Assembly (NCBI RefSeq): GCF_003672135.1
Contig: NC_039510.1
Span: 10,106,001-10,170,000 of the forward strand
Length of the DNA: 64,000 nucleotides
Direction of reading: 5' to 3'
Source: Ooceraea biroi
Taxonomy: Eukaryota; Arthropoda; Insecta; Hymenoptera; Formicidae
Part shown: in pieces, positions 1-11,460 of the stretch
Layout: every line of letters begins with the position of its first letter
Position numbering within the stretch: the stretch's first letter is position 1
Translations under genes and position numbers: made by a program
Notes under the pieces: generated by a model
Databases searched by the model: none
The model's input: the letters and a program-made list of their open reading frames with translations, nothing else
What the model was told of the DNA's origin: nothing

Positions 1-3000
1 CTCCCGATGGTTGCGGGAAGCCCCCAGATATTCGAAATCGAGGACGCACATGTACGAAAGAAGGAAAGAAGTAAAGGAAGACAAATGTAGGATAGTTTTC
101 ACGATTGGCCAACCGATACATTCATTTGAGATACTAATACTAGACGTGTGCAAATCCTGTGTACATATCGTACAAAATTTACAGAGTATTCGCGTTCTAA
201 CCCGATTTTACTTGATTCTCAAACGCAATTCAAATAGAACATTACCGAAAGACTGAGATAGTTTAATTCAGTCATCAAAATTTTCAGCTACTTACTATAT
301 AAAATTATAATAAAATTGATATTTTATGGCAAATATTTGCTCTATCTTACTCTACGTATGGTATTAGAAATTTATGGTCACGATCAATTAACGATGGAGA
401 ACCGCTCCACGTAATTTGTAATCATTTAGTCTTATTTATCGCGAATTGATGCTAATTCTGTTTACAAAGCGGGGAAAATGTAAATTAATTCCATCTCAGC
501 TCTCTTCTTCTTTCGTCATTCCACTGTATTCTACGTATAATATTTATTAACGATAAAGTATATACAAAAGGAAGGAAACCGGGTTAAGACGGAGTTGAAT
601 GTTTTATCGCGACGGCCAATTACTGTAAGAACGTCCCACAGAAAAATCCAGCTCGCGGGAGAAATTGAATCTTTCGAAATACCTCCTAACGTACCGCGCC
701 CAGGCAATTTTTCATGCCACCATGGTAATATTTCGTCTCTCTTTTCTCAGATTCGCGTCGCGAGTGGATCGGCGTGTTCTTGCACACAGTAACAAATCGT
801 CACCGCGCGCGTGTGTGCAAGAAAATTAAATTTGCAGAAGTGCAACTGAAATTTTTATTTCACCGCCGGCGGCGATAGAGCGTATTAAACCATCGATGGC
901 TTTTGAAAAGACTCGGGTTCGCTGGGAAGATAGCGGGTTCTCGGCTGAGCGGAAGGAAACATCGATCTCCCAACTGCCAGGCTGGCAAAGTTCAAGCAAG
1001 TGGTATAAGTGCGATTATCGTAAGCGGGAACGTTGAAAGAGAGGAGGAATCGGAAGTGATCAACGTTGTCGGCGTTGTCGGCCAACAACACGGAACGACG
1101 CGTACGTTTTCAGGAACTCACAATAGGCGGTCACAAAAGGACCGCGTGCTGGTGAACGGTGCCTTCACCACCACGGGCAGACATCATAATTTTCCGCGGA
1201 GAGTTCCGTAGCTGTTGAACGCAATGGCGGTCGCGCCTCTCTCTTTTCAGCTAAGTTCTGGATCTGGTTCACCTTTATTATACGTTCGGCGCGTCGCATA
1301 ATAGCGCGCATAATGCAGCGTGGATCCATTTAACAAACAAACAAACGAACGAACGCACACGTTTGCTCAGACGAACAAATTGCGAGCATATAATACAATA
1401 CGTGTAACTTGACGTTAGAGTCGCCTTTCATTGCGAATTGGACATTGTCGATGTGTGTTGGTTTTTATTTTGTTCAAGTTAAATATTATGGCGCAAACAT
1501 TTCGTGTATTACCTTTTGTTACCTTGGGCATGTCGGTTTTCGCAAAGCGCACAAAAACAGACGGTTAATGTTGAACGTAAAAATCAATGGTGTAGGAATG
1601 ATGCGATACGCTTCGAGCGAGAGATAATACTCAAACTATGTTTCTCTGAAATAATAATATTTTCTAGATCTAGATTCATGCAAATGGATGAACAAAGAAA
1701 AAACGATGAGGAAAAAAACTACGAAGCATTAAACTCATGTTATTTGTAAATTTGTTTTTTATTCTATCAAACGTGACTTTTTAAACTGCATTAAAAATAG
1801 GTCGCATTTAAAATATCTCTTTTGCATAAAATTTTCGAAATAGAGTATTGCCTTTTATATTAGTTTTAAAAGAGGACATGTTACGTATTCGACAACAGAG
1901 ATTGCTAAAAAATATTTCCTACTTTTTAATCTTTTTCTTTTGAAAGCGATTTTCGATTCGTATGGTCGTTCGGTCGACCACTACGAATATAAAACTAATG
2001 AGCGTTTCGTTTGAAATAAATCAAACTCATTCGAATGCTCAGAATACGCAAATTTTTTTATCTCTCTTTCTTCATCTTTTTGCTTTCTTGCATCTTTCTT
2101 TCTCTCTCCCTCTCACTTAATTAATATATAAAACACCGAATATAGCCTTTTTTGAAAGTGATATTGTTTTTCCTCCTTTCAAAGGAATGTAATCAATTCT
2201 TTTATCTTCCGAAAGCATGATAAATTGTTTGTCTCTCTTGCTCTTTTTCTTGCTTTGTTTCTGCATTGATCTCTTTCCGCGCTTTCTATCACGGCTTTCC
2301 TTTCTGTATTACAAGCTAATCCAGAAATCCATGATCCTGGGTAACATGGAAATCGAGCACGGAAGCGAATCGATTGAAAGGTCTCTGTCCAAATACCAAA
2401 ATACTGTTTTATCCGACTAGAAACTCCACCGTTGCCCGTAGTGTGTGCGAATGAAAAAAAAGAGAGATGAAACGGCAAAAGGAGATTGAAATAAATCAGC
2501 TTGCAAATTGGATCGTGAATATTGTCCATAGAGACACTTTTTATAAATTCTTTTGCTGCCGTCTGTGTGTGCAATTATAATAATTATTAATATTTTTCAT
2601 TACCCCATATCGTATATCAGAATTGTCACATTTGATATGTTAATCAAAGATATTCATTGACACGTGATGTATTTTTATAATATTTCATAATGTGATTGCT
2701 CTCATCTTTGACCGAAATATATCCCGTATGTTCCAATTTTGTTAAATTGATTTTATATCGTTAGTCAGTTTATTGCTACCGACGGGGCTGCGGGTTCATA
2801 ATCCAAATTGGACGTCGTCGTGTCCTCTCATCTTGATGCCATATGCAACATATTATAGAATTCCGATGCAGCTGGCCGATTATGAAGGCGATTCTCTGCG
2901 TTTCCATACAGGAAGCCGCGGGCGGAATATCAATTTTAACAAAATATCGATATCTTGTTATTTAGCATCATGTAAGAGGATTTCTTGGTCGCTGTCGAGT

Positions 3001-3797
3001 CAAATTCGCTTTCAATAAATGGTGGAAATTACATATACATGGAAACGAATAAAGGCAGGAAAATTTTATTATTCCAAGAACAATGTCACCGCTCACGATC
3101 AAAGAGAATAGCGAAAGAGAAAACTGCGGCGGTACATCAGACCAGGCTTGCGCATGGAAATATACTTGTCGCTACCGGCTGTTGTACGGATAAAACGGAA
3201 GTCCGTGGAAGTTGAAAATATCTGTTTAAACATTACTAAAGTGCAGCATTCGCCGTATGCCGTTTTCAGAGTGAATGCAAGACGATATGCAAATCAAGTT
3301 GTATTTGTTTAGAGGTTTACTTATGAACACGATTCTAGCTATTTCCGCTTTTTCTAAAAAAGTAATCGTAGCTTTAAAAAGATATTTTTATGTTATTTGC
3401 AACGCTTCTATCTTTTGATCATATATCGGATAAGTCAATCGTAAAAATAAGAAAAGATGTACATATGTGTTTCAACTCTGGATTTCTCTTTAAAGAGTTT
3501 TCTTGATTATTGATAACCACTCATTTTATTCATATTGTTTGCGAATGCTCTCTGATTTTTGAACATTTTGAAACGGAGCCTTTTTCTTACCTTCTACTAC
3601 GCCGCTAAATATACTTGTCTGAGAAGATAATTTCGGTCAAGTGCAACGGTGACGACATGAGATTGTTTCGAGAAATCGAAAGAGCAGAGGAGTCATGAAC
3701 CGCACGCGGGGAAGGATAGGAAAAAGAGAGCGATTATACAGGTGGATGAAAGCACGGTTTTGACCTGAGCTTACACGTAGCCGGGAGTACTGGGTTA
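1..3797. other. Non-coding stretch, nothing specific recognised
   Basis: All six frames hold only short, low-complexity or family-less open frames, none with a recognisable domain or a convincing pair of splice sites. The composition alternates between AT-rich parts (about 240-560, 1620-2060, 2580-2770, 3230-3560) and CpG-richer parts (about 600-1330). A pyrimidine-rich run lies at 2060-2117. A moderate minus-strand donor-like site occurs near 3580 without a coding frame behind it. Best described as intron or intergenic DNA. Confidence 0.6.
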
Positions 3798-3874
3798 GTC
3801 ACATATTTGCCAACGTACGAACGACTAAAAGCTTTTCACTCGCGGCTTTATTTTCGACCCGTAAATCGTGTTCC
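3798..3874 (+). repeat. Diverged local duplication, copy 1
   Basis: This 77-bp segment matches 5411-5487 without gaps at about 66 of 77 positions, in the same orientation. The shared core reads ACTAAAAGCTTTTCACTC, which contains the palindrome AAAAGCTTTT. The copies lie 1.6 kb apart and the flanks soon lose similarity. Open frames crossing it are not shared in a protein-like way. It may be an old dispersed repeat or a duplicated regulatory element. Confidence 0.75.
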
Positions 3875-5410
3875 GTTACCGCTCTCGTACGTACGAAACA
3901 ACCGCAACTACTACGTTGCAGAGCAAAAAGATGTGGCTTTGCTCTTTCAAGAAGTCCGTGCAGATTTTTTAACACGCGCGCGGATCCGGGCGGCGCGAAC
4001 AGATGCGAGCTGGACCCGTGCAGCATCCGCGAATACTCGCCGTAGATGCGCCGATGTCAGTGGCAATGGCGAAGTAAGGTATTTAGAGCCGATTACTTCG
4101 ACATTGATTAACTTCAACGTAATTCAATCGTTTTCCTTCCTTTTTTCCATGTTCTTTTCCTAGGGAAAGGTAGGAGAATAATTGAACCACAGATCAAGTT
4201 AATCGGAGTGATCGGACCTTGGAAGTTTCGAACTTTTGCAGACAGACTTTCAAGCACACGGTCGAGAATACTGTAAAAATTTAAAACTGGAAAAGTTTGA
4301 AAGATAAAGCGAGATAATTTGACGCTAACAAAATTTTCAGAAATAAAAAATTGAAGTCCCGTTTTTTCAATATAAAACGATGCATCTATTGCACGTGTGT
4401 TGGATATTTTTGATGTGTGAATATAGTGCAGCACTGAAAGGTACGATAACGTGTAGTGTAATGTACATATCAACTGCAAGCGTAACTTTCAATGTTGATG
4501 ATGAGAAAGGTAAATGGGGATTTTGATTTACTCTCACACGCATATCTCTGAGATTCAATTCCCATGCACATAGACAGATCTATGGGGAGAAAACCGAGGA
4601 ATTATCTGTTTGCTTGGGCATTCGTAAATTAGATCACACTGATTAAATTGCTGCAATGGATAATGGAATGTGCGGTCCCAACATAATCTCGGGATATACA
4701 TCCCTTCATTTCGCGGAGAATATTAATTCACTCGACGTGACATAAAAACAAAAAGAATCAATAAGATTTTATTTCAATTCAATTATAGAAGTTATATGGT
4801 TTTTTTAGTACAAATATCCACGTGAAATTCCAATGTTCAGTGGTTTTTTTAACTATGTATACATATCTGTCAGAAAGACATTCTGAAATTGAATTTTCAG
4901 TAAACTTGTTAGATACTTTATCGAATAATTTTATGAATAAAGAAAAAATATCGATAATCAATCGATTAATCAAGCAACAATATTTTATAGGTAGGATTAT
5001 ATTGGCAAATAATATTTTCAGTAAGAGTTATTTCTATTTGCAGTGTAATTTGTTTATTGCATTATAAGATACACTTTCTTTATTTTATCATTTTATTATT
5101 GAAAAATACTTTGTTTCTCATAGCGAAAACAAAGATTTATCTTGATTTACAGAGTGGAGATTTAAATGAGTTATAAATACCGGGTGCAAATCAACAGATG
5201 ATTCGATAATGCACAGATAATGCATATCAAAATTTATTTTTTAAACGTTTGTGGATTTTGTTCATTCAAATTATTAATCTATTCGGCGCGCCACGCCAAT
5301 TATTCCAAACCATATCACTTTAACGCACCGGCAACTGTGCAATTTTGGGATTCCATTATAGTAATCCTAACGTGAGGAAAATTTTGTGCGCGCTCAGGAG
5401 CGCCGGATAA
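3875..5410. other. Non-coding stretch with one strong acceptor-like site
   Basis: The stretch between the two duplicated segments is mostly AT-rich from 4260 onward. Apart from the acceptor/donor pair near 4163-4170 (listed separately), no coding frame, RNA gene or mobile element could be recognised. Confidence 0.55.
4128..4176 (+). other. Acceptor/donor pair around a possible 6-nt microexon (weak)
   Basis: A long pyrimidine tract starting near 4128 runs into TTTTCCTAG ending at 4163, a good 3' splice-site match. Six bases later the sequence reads AAAG followed by GTAGGA, a fair 5' splice site with GT at 4170-4171. This could be a 6-nt microexon, an ordinary acceptor with an unrelated GT behind it, or chance. 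No coding context supports it. Confidence 0.2.
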
Positions 5411-5487
5411 GTCGCATATTTGCCGACGTAGGAAGTACTAAAAGCTTTTCACTCTCGGCCTTATTTTCGGTCCGTAAATCGGATTCC
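5411..5487 (+). repeat. Diverged local duplication, copy 2
   Basis: Second copy of the 77-bp segment at 3798-3874, same orientation, about 86% identical, no gaps. The best-kept part is the centre around ACTAAAAGCTTTTCACT. No target-site duplication or terminal inverted repeat marks it as a transposon. Confidence 0.75.
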
Positions 5488-7513
5488 ACCTGCTCTTCAA
5501 GCTCGAATTAAGGTAGCGTCCGGTGCATGCACTGTCAGATTAAAAACAAAACGACTAGACGATCTAACCACGTGTGTATATACATACGTGTGCGCATATA
5601 TTTCATCATGTATTCATATGATATGTACACTTTATCTCATGTCATTTATTATTGCTTATACGGTATCATTTCTAAAGTGTTATAATACTATACACGATAG
5701 GATGGATCAAAATGATCTGAAGCAGTGCCATAAAATAGTGTGGCAGCATAAAGTATAAATTAGTATAAACACCTGCATGATGAAATGCGCTTTTAAATGA
5801 ATATTCCCACTTTGTACAGAATAATCGGATGGAAGCCAGTTTATGGAAACAAGGACAAAAAACGAATATCATCGTATGATGCGACGAATATTCGCAATTT
5901 GCGCTATTATATTCATAAACAAAAATGTTCGGTAAAACGGTACGTCGGCAAAATGAAATTGATCTCTCCTGCTGCATCCGCGATGCTATGGTTCGCGTCG
6001 GATCGCAAATTATATATCGTGCGTGGAATCGCATTAAGCGCGACCAATCGCGAACGAGCGACGAGGCGTTCTTTTTTTTTGCGTGGATCATTTCCAATCG
6101 GAAAACGTAGCCCAGAGTCTCGTTATTCGGACGAACGTGAAATCGCGAATAAAAGCCGAGCAGACCGCTTCGCGGGCGAAGCTTGCACTCGAAATTGAAA
6201 AAGATACGACGAGCAGAAAAAAAGGCGGATAATTGTCGAGGAGAAGGAAGCGACGCGAGCAATTATTTTCGCGAAAAGGACAGGCAGGCGTTATTAAATC
6301 GCGTAATTTCTCATCTCACGTCGTGTGTCGGCCACTCGGCCTGCTCGGACAGAAGCCACGGAAAGAGACGGATAAATAGGAAGATAATGCGAGAAAGGAA
6401 GGAGGGAAATTAACTTTTTCTTTCTCGCGAGTTTTAGCCGAGTCCGATTCGCGCTACTGTACGCGCCTTTCATTCCACGACTTTTCTACTCCCCGTTAAT
6501 TTCCCTATAAATTCCATTCCATTTAATTACCGCGCGGAAAAGTCACAGCGGGATTTCTAGCCGCTGCTTCGTTGTCGGCCGCAACATCTCGACGGCAGCT
6601 AACGCATGAAAGGCGGAAGGGTGAAAGGCAATGTCAATTCGCGAGATGACACGCATGTTAAGTACATCCGTAACGAAACTAGAGTGTTAAAGATGCATTC
6701 GTGCCGTTTCGCGAGCTATGCGGCTCACTCTTGTAGCGCAAACGCCGAACACGAGTAGAGAGCTAGAGTCAGGTAGCTACCTCGGTTTCCATTTCCCGAT
6801 TCCATTTCCGATCTCGAGTGTTCTTCGCTCTTGCAGGCAAGTGTCGTCGCAACGTGTGTGCGAACTCGCGTTATTATATTCGCTCGCCGGCTCGAATGCG
6901 ACAGCGATAACCATACGCTGTCGAAGCTACGGCACGACAGGGAGTTCCAGGCGTTCTTCGTGGATGTTTAAGCCAGATAGCGGCGTGTATCAGCAGACAC
7001 GAACCGGCGCCAGTCCCGCTTTGGATATTCATTCTCGAGGCTCTAATCTCGCATAATGTATAATACTCGTGATTTAATGGCGGCGTACCTCCTACGGCAT
7101 CGCGCCGCGATAATCGCGTTTCCGACGCTCGGTGAGCGGAGACAGAGAGTGCACCGGTGGGCCTAAAAACGATATCGTAAACGTGACGAAGGGCGCGTTA
7201 GAGGCCTTAACGGCGCGCCAGCGAGATGAATGTATGAGACATCTAAATACCGCTGCGCTGCGCTGTCTTGTGCTTAGAAGCACTTATTTATGTATTATAA
7301 TTGCATGGTGCACGAGTCAGGAATGCGTTTCCGGTTGTAGAATACAAGAAGGCATAAGCTTAAGGTTTAATAACGAGAGTTTGCAGGAAATAGCACAGTA
7401 CAATAACTGTTTAGTTACATAAAATCGTTTTTATTTTCTCTTTGTAATAATTTTGTAATTGTTAAACGAGTTTCTTTCGATATTTATTTTGTTGATTTTG
7501 CAATAAACTTAAA

Positions 7514-7517
<4 letters not shown>
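5488..7517. other. Non-coding stretch, CpG-rich in its second half
   Basis: AT-rich up to about 5930, then clearly richer in G+C and CpG through about 7250. Several open frames of 60-200 codons exist on both strands here, but they overlap each other in antisense, look compositionally driven and match no family I know. A CpG-rich regulatory region is possible; no core promoter could be pinned down. Confidence 0.5.

Positions 7518-7546
<29 letters not shown>
7518..7546. repeat. (TA)n microsatellite
   Basis: About 29 bp of uninterrupted alternating T and A, ending 30 bp before the target TA of the palindromic element at 7578. Confidence 0.95.
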
Positions 7547-7549
<3 letters not shown>

Positions 7550-7577
7550 ATATACAGAATTGTATATGTATATTATA

Positions 7578-8333
7578 CAGGGTGAGGCACCTAAAACGGG
7601 CCACCTGAATATCTCGGCTGTTATTGGTGATAGAAAAAAATGTGTCAGACCAAACTTGCATGGTTTCGAGGGACACATAATTTGTTCTAAATAGTTTTTT
7701 ATTAGGTGGACGCGTAGAGGTCATATGAAGGTCAACTTCGTTTTTTTAAATGGTATGATATGTTTTTTTACTTACCATCTAGTAGAGCGATTGAAGATGC
7801 GCACATTGATCTACGGGTCAAAATCATTCAAGGTCACTGAAGGCCAATTGCAAGGGAAAATAATTTACTTTATATTACCTAGAGTTCTCTGCTATTAAAA
7901 ATACTGTAAACTCAGAAATGAAAAAGTTCTAACCCTTAGAAATTTTTTCTTTTTCCGCGAAGTTCTGAGTTGTTGTTATCATTATTTTTTATATTGCCTA
8001 GAGTTCTCTGCTATTGAAAATACCGTAAATTCAGAAATGAAAAAGTTCTAGCACTTAGAAATTTTAGCCTTCAGTGACCTTGAATGATTTTGACCCGTAG
8101 ATCAATGTGCGCATCTTGAAACGCTCTACTAGATGGTACGTAAAAAAACATATCATATCATTTAAAAAAACGAAGTTGACCTTCATATAACCTCTACGCG
8201 TCCACCTAATAAAAAATTATTTAGAACAAATTATGTGTCCCTCGAAACCATGCAAGTTTGGTCTGATACATTTTTTCCTATCACCAATAACAGCCGAGAT
8301 ATTCAGGTGGCCTGTTTTAGGTGCCTCACCCTG
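7578..8333. mobile_element. Palindromic Tc1/mariner-type non-autonomous element A
   Basis: A 756-bp element flanked by TA on both sides (7576-7577 and 8334-8335). The terminal inverted repeats are about 267 bp (7578-7844 and 8067-8333) and begin CAGGGTGAGGCACCTAAAAC; the arms differ at only a handful of positions. The core holds about 1.8 units of a 119-bp repeat. There is no transposase. The outer ~110 bp of the arms resemble the ends of the DD41D element at 29703-31708 (CAGGGTG start, then GTGATA/GATGATA followed by AAAAAATGT), so a related transposase probably moved it. A second member lies at 39963-42531. Confidence 0.92.
7860..8066. repeat. 119-bp tandem repeat, two units, core of element A
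   Basis: The motif CTAGAGTTCTCTGCTATT recurs with a 119-bp period (CCTAGAG starts at 7878 and 7997). Each unit continues into a segment with AAATGAAAAAGTTCTA and then a T-rich run. The second unit is cut off by the right inverted repeat. The same unit occurs six times in the related element at 39963-42531. Confidence 0.9.
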
Positions 8334-10993
8334 TATATGCGATAATCTTGATGCTAATCGATTGAAAATCATCATACTATGATCCATTGCTTGACGAACT
8401 TCGATTATCTGGACCTCACAATTGATTTTATTATTCTTTCTTAAGATCATTCCATTTCTCAGTGTCCCGCATAAATCGATCGATCGGGAATCCGTACATG
8501 AAGCAAACGCCAGATCTACGTTGACAGTCGCGGAGCGGAACCAGAAATATTCCGCGGTACTTCCGAGGACTATCGAGCTGTCCTACGGCGGAAACGCTCG
8601 CACCTCCAAGGAGAGATTTCGAGCGGAGAAACGAAGTTCTCGTAATTTAGCGAGCTTGTGAATATCGACAGGCGCATCCCTCTCCTCCAATTCCTCTTGC
8701 ACCGCCATCAGCATCACCACCACTACCTCCTCCTCCTTTTCCTCCTTCCTCCTCCTCCTCCTCCTCCTCCGCAATGGTACTCTCGTAAAGTTCGTGGCTG
8801 CCGCTTCGCGTCGCAGTTGACACAAATCCGAGCGGACGACAAGCCGGAAAGCTTTTTCGTATGTGTGTCGAATCGGGGTTAGCTTCGATGCCTCTGGCTC
8901 GCCATTAACGAGATCGGCCGAATACCACCCTCCCGCCTACCCCTGCCCTTCGCATCCGCCGTTCACGGTCCCTTTTATCCTTTTTCGCGCCACCGCCACT
9001 GCTGTGCGCGCGCGTTCCTCTTTTGCGCGTCACGTTCGCCGGATGAATGATAATTTACGCGTGCTCGATTCACCGTCGCCGGGAAAAGCTTTTTCTTTTT
9101 CCCATTTCTCCTTTCTTCCGCGTTCGCCACTCCGATCGTTGGTAGCCGCGCTACAGGGACGGACCTGTATGAAAATTAATGTAACACAAGCTGCAGAACG
9201 TTGTCACAAAAAATTATTGTGTGCAATAATGTTATGTAGAGGGAAAGTATTTTTCAACGTTATTTCGTATGTTATATGTTTCATTGAACGAAAAGAAGTA
9301 CGGGTCACATTTCTCAAGCACAGTGATACATTAATTTGCAGACCTCATAATATCATTTTACATTTTCTGTATATGTGTATGTATATATCGACCATCCGCT
9401 CCCTATCAATAGAATCCTATCTATAGAATAAAAGAAAATCGTAAAATTTCCTCATCATAAACAATTAATCAAGCGGGAAAGTCTATAAAAATTAAGTTTC
9501 TAAGTGTTCCGAGTCTCTAGACGCGTCCACGTGCAAACAAGTCGACGCTTGTTATACCTTCAAGGAAAGGATTAGTTTTAGATTTCGGAAAAATCACTAT
9601 CCGCCCCTAGCACGGTGCGATCCGTATGCGCGCGTTGTAATTTCGCAAAAGCGATTCGTTATCATTTCGTCGGTGCAGCACTAATATGCGCGGAAGAGTC
9701 TGACACGACCACGCTGAATGTGATCCTTTTTTTCTTCTTTCGGCAGGGGGTGCCAGCCGTGGCGCAACGCTTCGAGCTCTCGCGCTAAAGGGCAGTCGCG
9801 TTTTTCGCGGGATTAAAATTATGGATACAAATTGCACGAGCGCTGTTGTCAGTCGCGCGAACAGAATTTACGCTTTCATCTCGAGACGAGTGCCTCTACG
9901 GTGTTCTCGAAAAGAGGGGATATTGTGATTATTATGTGTTTTTATGATTTGTATTCTCGCATTCAGTAATTTTTTAATCCTTGAGAAATCGCTTCATTCA
10001 GTATTGCAATAACTGCAATACATATTTCACACGCCGATTTGTAGTAAACAAATTTTCTTTTGTGAAGTTCGCTCAAAGAGTGAAATATTTTAATTCCTCT
10101 TCTTTGTGCCAAGCATCAACAGTATAATATTCTTTTGCTGTTTAATCTTTAACATTTATGATTTTAAATAACTCTATAATTAAATTTTAAATTAAACTCT
10201 CGTCAAGAGGGCGATTATCTAATAATAGCTTGGATAAAATATTCAATGCGATTCTACGGTCATCAAAATTTTTCAATAATCATATCTGATCGAATTACTG
10301 ACATTTTTTGAACCATCGCAATTGCGGTGGATGCAAGCGATTCACTGTGCTGAGTCGAATATCTCGATTTTGCCTTTGATAGACGATCTGGTCGGGGTGA
10401 CCATATTGGAGAGCAAAACGTGCGGAGAAGGTCGAAGGTTATGAAAACTCGGGCAAATGATGTGCGAACATATAAAGAGAAGGATTTGAATGGACTTGGC
10501 GTAGTTTTGTTACCAGCGTACTCATAAACCACAAAACATCGTTGTAACGCGTGCGCGCATGTTTCTTCATTGCTTCGGCTATGCTTTTCCTAGATTTAAC
10601 TAGATTTATGTGGTCTCGTTCCCCCTCGTGTTTCTTTCATCGCGAGCGTTGAAAATATGCGCGAGCTCGCGTGCAAACTTTGTATATGGAAACCCTTTTT
10701 TCGGTGTATGATCAAAAATCAAGGCATTCCGCAGTAAATAAAATTGATGAGAAATCTTGGAACAGAAAGGAAAAGAAATTCGAGAAATGATTTTACTAGT
10801 TTGTAAAAAGTTTACCTCATTTCGTAAAGTCCATCCTCTTTTTATTACTCCCTTTTTTATTATTCTGTTACTCATCCGCATATAAGAGAGATTCGTTGTT
10901 CCAAATCTCTCGATAGAATAAAAATGGAGTGGAAATGTTTTATTGTTACTGCAGCCTGTGTAGATATACTTAGAAGTTTACGCGTTTATGTCC
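8334..10993. other. Non-coding stretch with CpG-rich part
   Basis: About 8460-9160 is CpG-rich and pyrimidine-rich, and contains the CCT repeat listed separately. A 187-codon open frame starts at 8863 but has low-complexity composition and no known domain. From 9170 the sequence is AT-richer and featureless to my eye. Confidence 0.5.
8725..8770. repeat. (CCT)n trinucleotide repeat
   Basis: Imperfect CCT/TCC repeat, pure in its last 25 bases or so. It makes the apparent poly-proline and poly-glutamate/arginine runs in overlapping frames, which are artefacts of the repeat. Confidence 0.9.
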
Positions 10994-10999
10994 CAACTA

Positions 11000-11262
11000 C
11001 ACTGAGAAAAAAATGTAATTGATCTTACGAAATATTTTGTCACGGGCTGCCAACAAAATATGTACTTATTTCAACAAGTTATATATTGAATCAAATATAT
11101 AATTGTTGGATTATAATTCTCATATGTGTGATTACACATCCATATCTATAATCCAAGAACTACATATTTGTTTCAATATATAACTTGTTGAAATAAGTAT
11201 ATATTTTGTTGGCAGCCCGTGACAAAACATTTCGTAAGATCAATTACATTTTTTTCTCAGTG
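11000..11262. mobile_element. Fully palindromic 263-bp MITE
   Basis: The sequence from 11000 reads CACTGAGAAAAAAATG and ends at 11262 with its reverse complement. TA lies on each side (10998-10999, 11263-11264). The arms of about 125 bp pair almost throughout, with a few mismatches and a small centre near 11131. The palindrome even extends four bases past the TA (CAAC at 10994-10997, GTTG at 11265-11268). This is either chance or means that the true ends lie slightly further out. There is no coding capacity. TA duplication and end sequence fit a Tc1/mariner-type MITE. Confidence 0.88.
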
Positions 11263-11416
11263 TAGTTGCTGGCTGCGGATTTACCTGATTTTGGAAATAG
11301 ATCGAGAGTAATCCATATACCGACTACGGTAGCCAGGATTATAAATGTGTTTGGACAATATACGCACATTGCGGTAAACAGTGAAATTCTGCAGCTAACG
11401 TTGCTTATTATAATGC

Positions 11417-11418
<2 letters not shown>

Positions 11419-11458
<40 letters not shown>
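11419..11458. repeat. (AG)20 microsatellite
   Basis: 40 bp of pure AG dinucleotide repeat. It produces the alternating Arg-Glu and Ser-Leu runs in overlapping frames. Confidence 0.97.

Positions 11459-11460
<2 letters not shown>

Noticed and set aside
8584..8825. Poly-Arg/Glu/Val-rich minus-strand frame and poly-Pro plus-strand frame
   Set aside because: Both are direct translations of the CCT trinucleotide repeat.
8863..9426. 187-codon open frame
   Set aside because: Composition changes abruptly from CpG-rich to AT-rich within the frame and no family resemblance is visible. Probably chance in stop-poor CpG-rich sequence.
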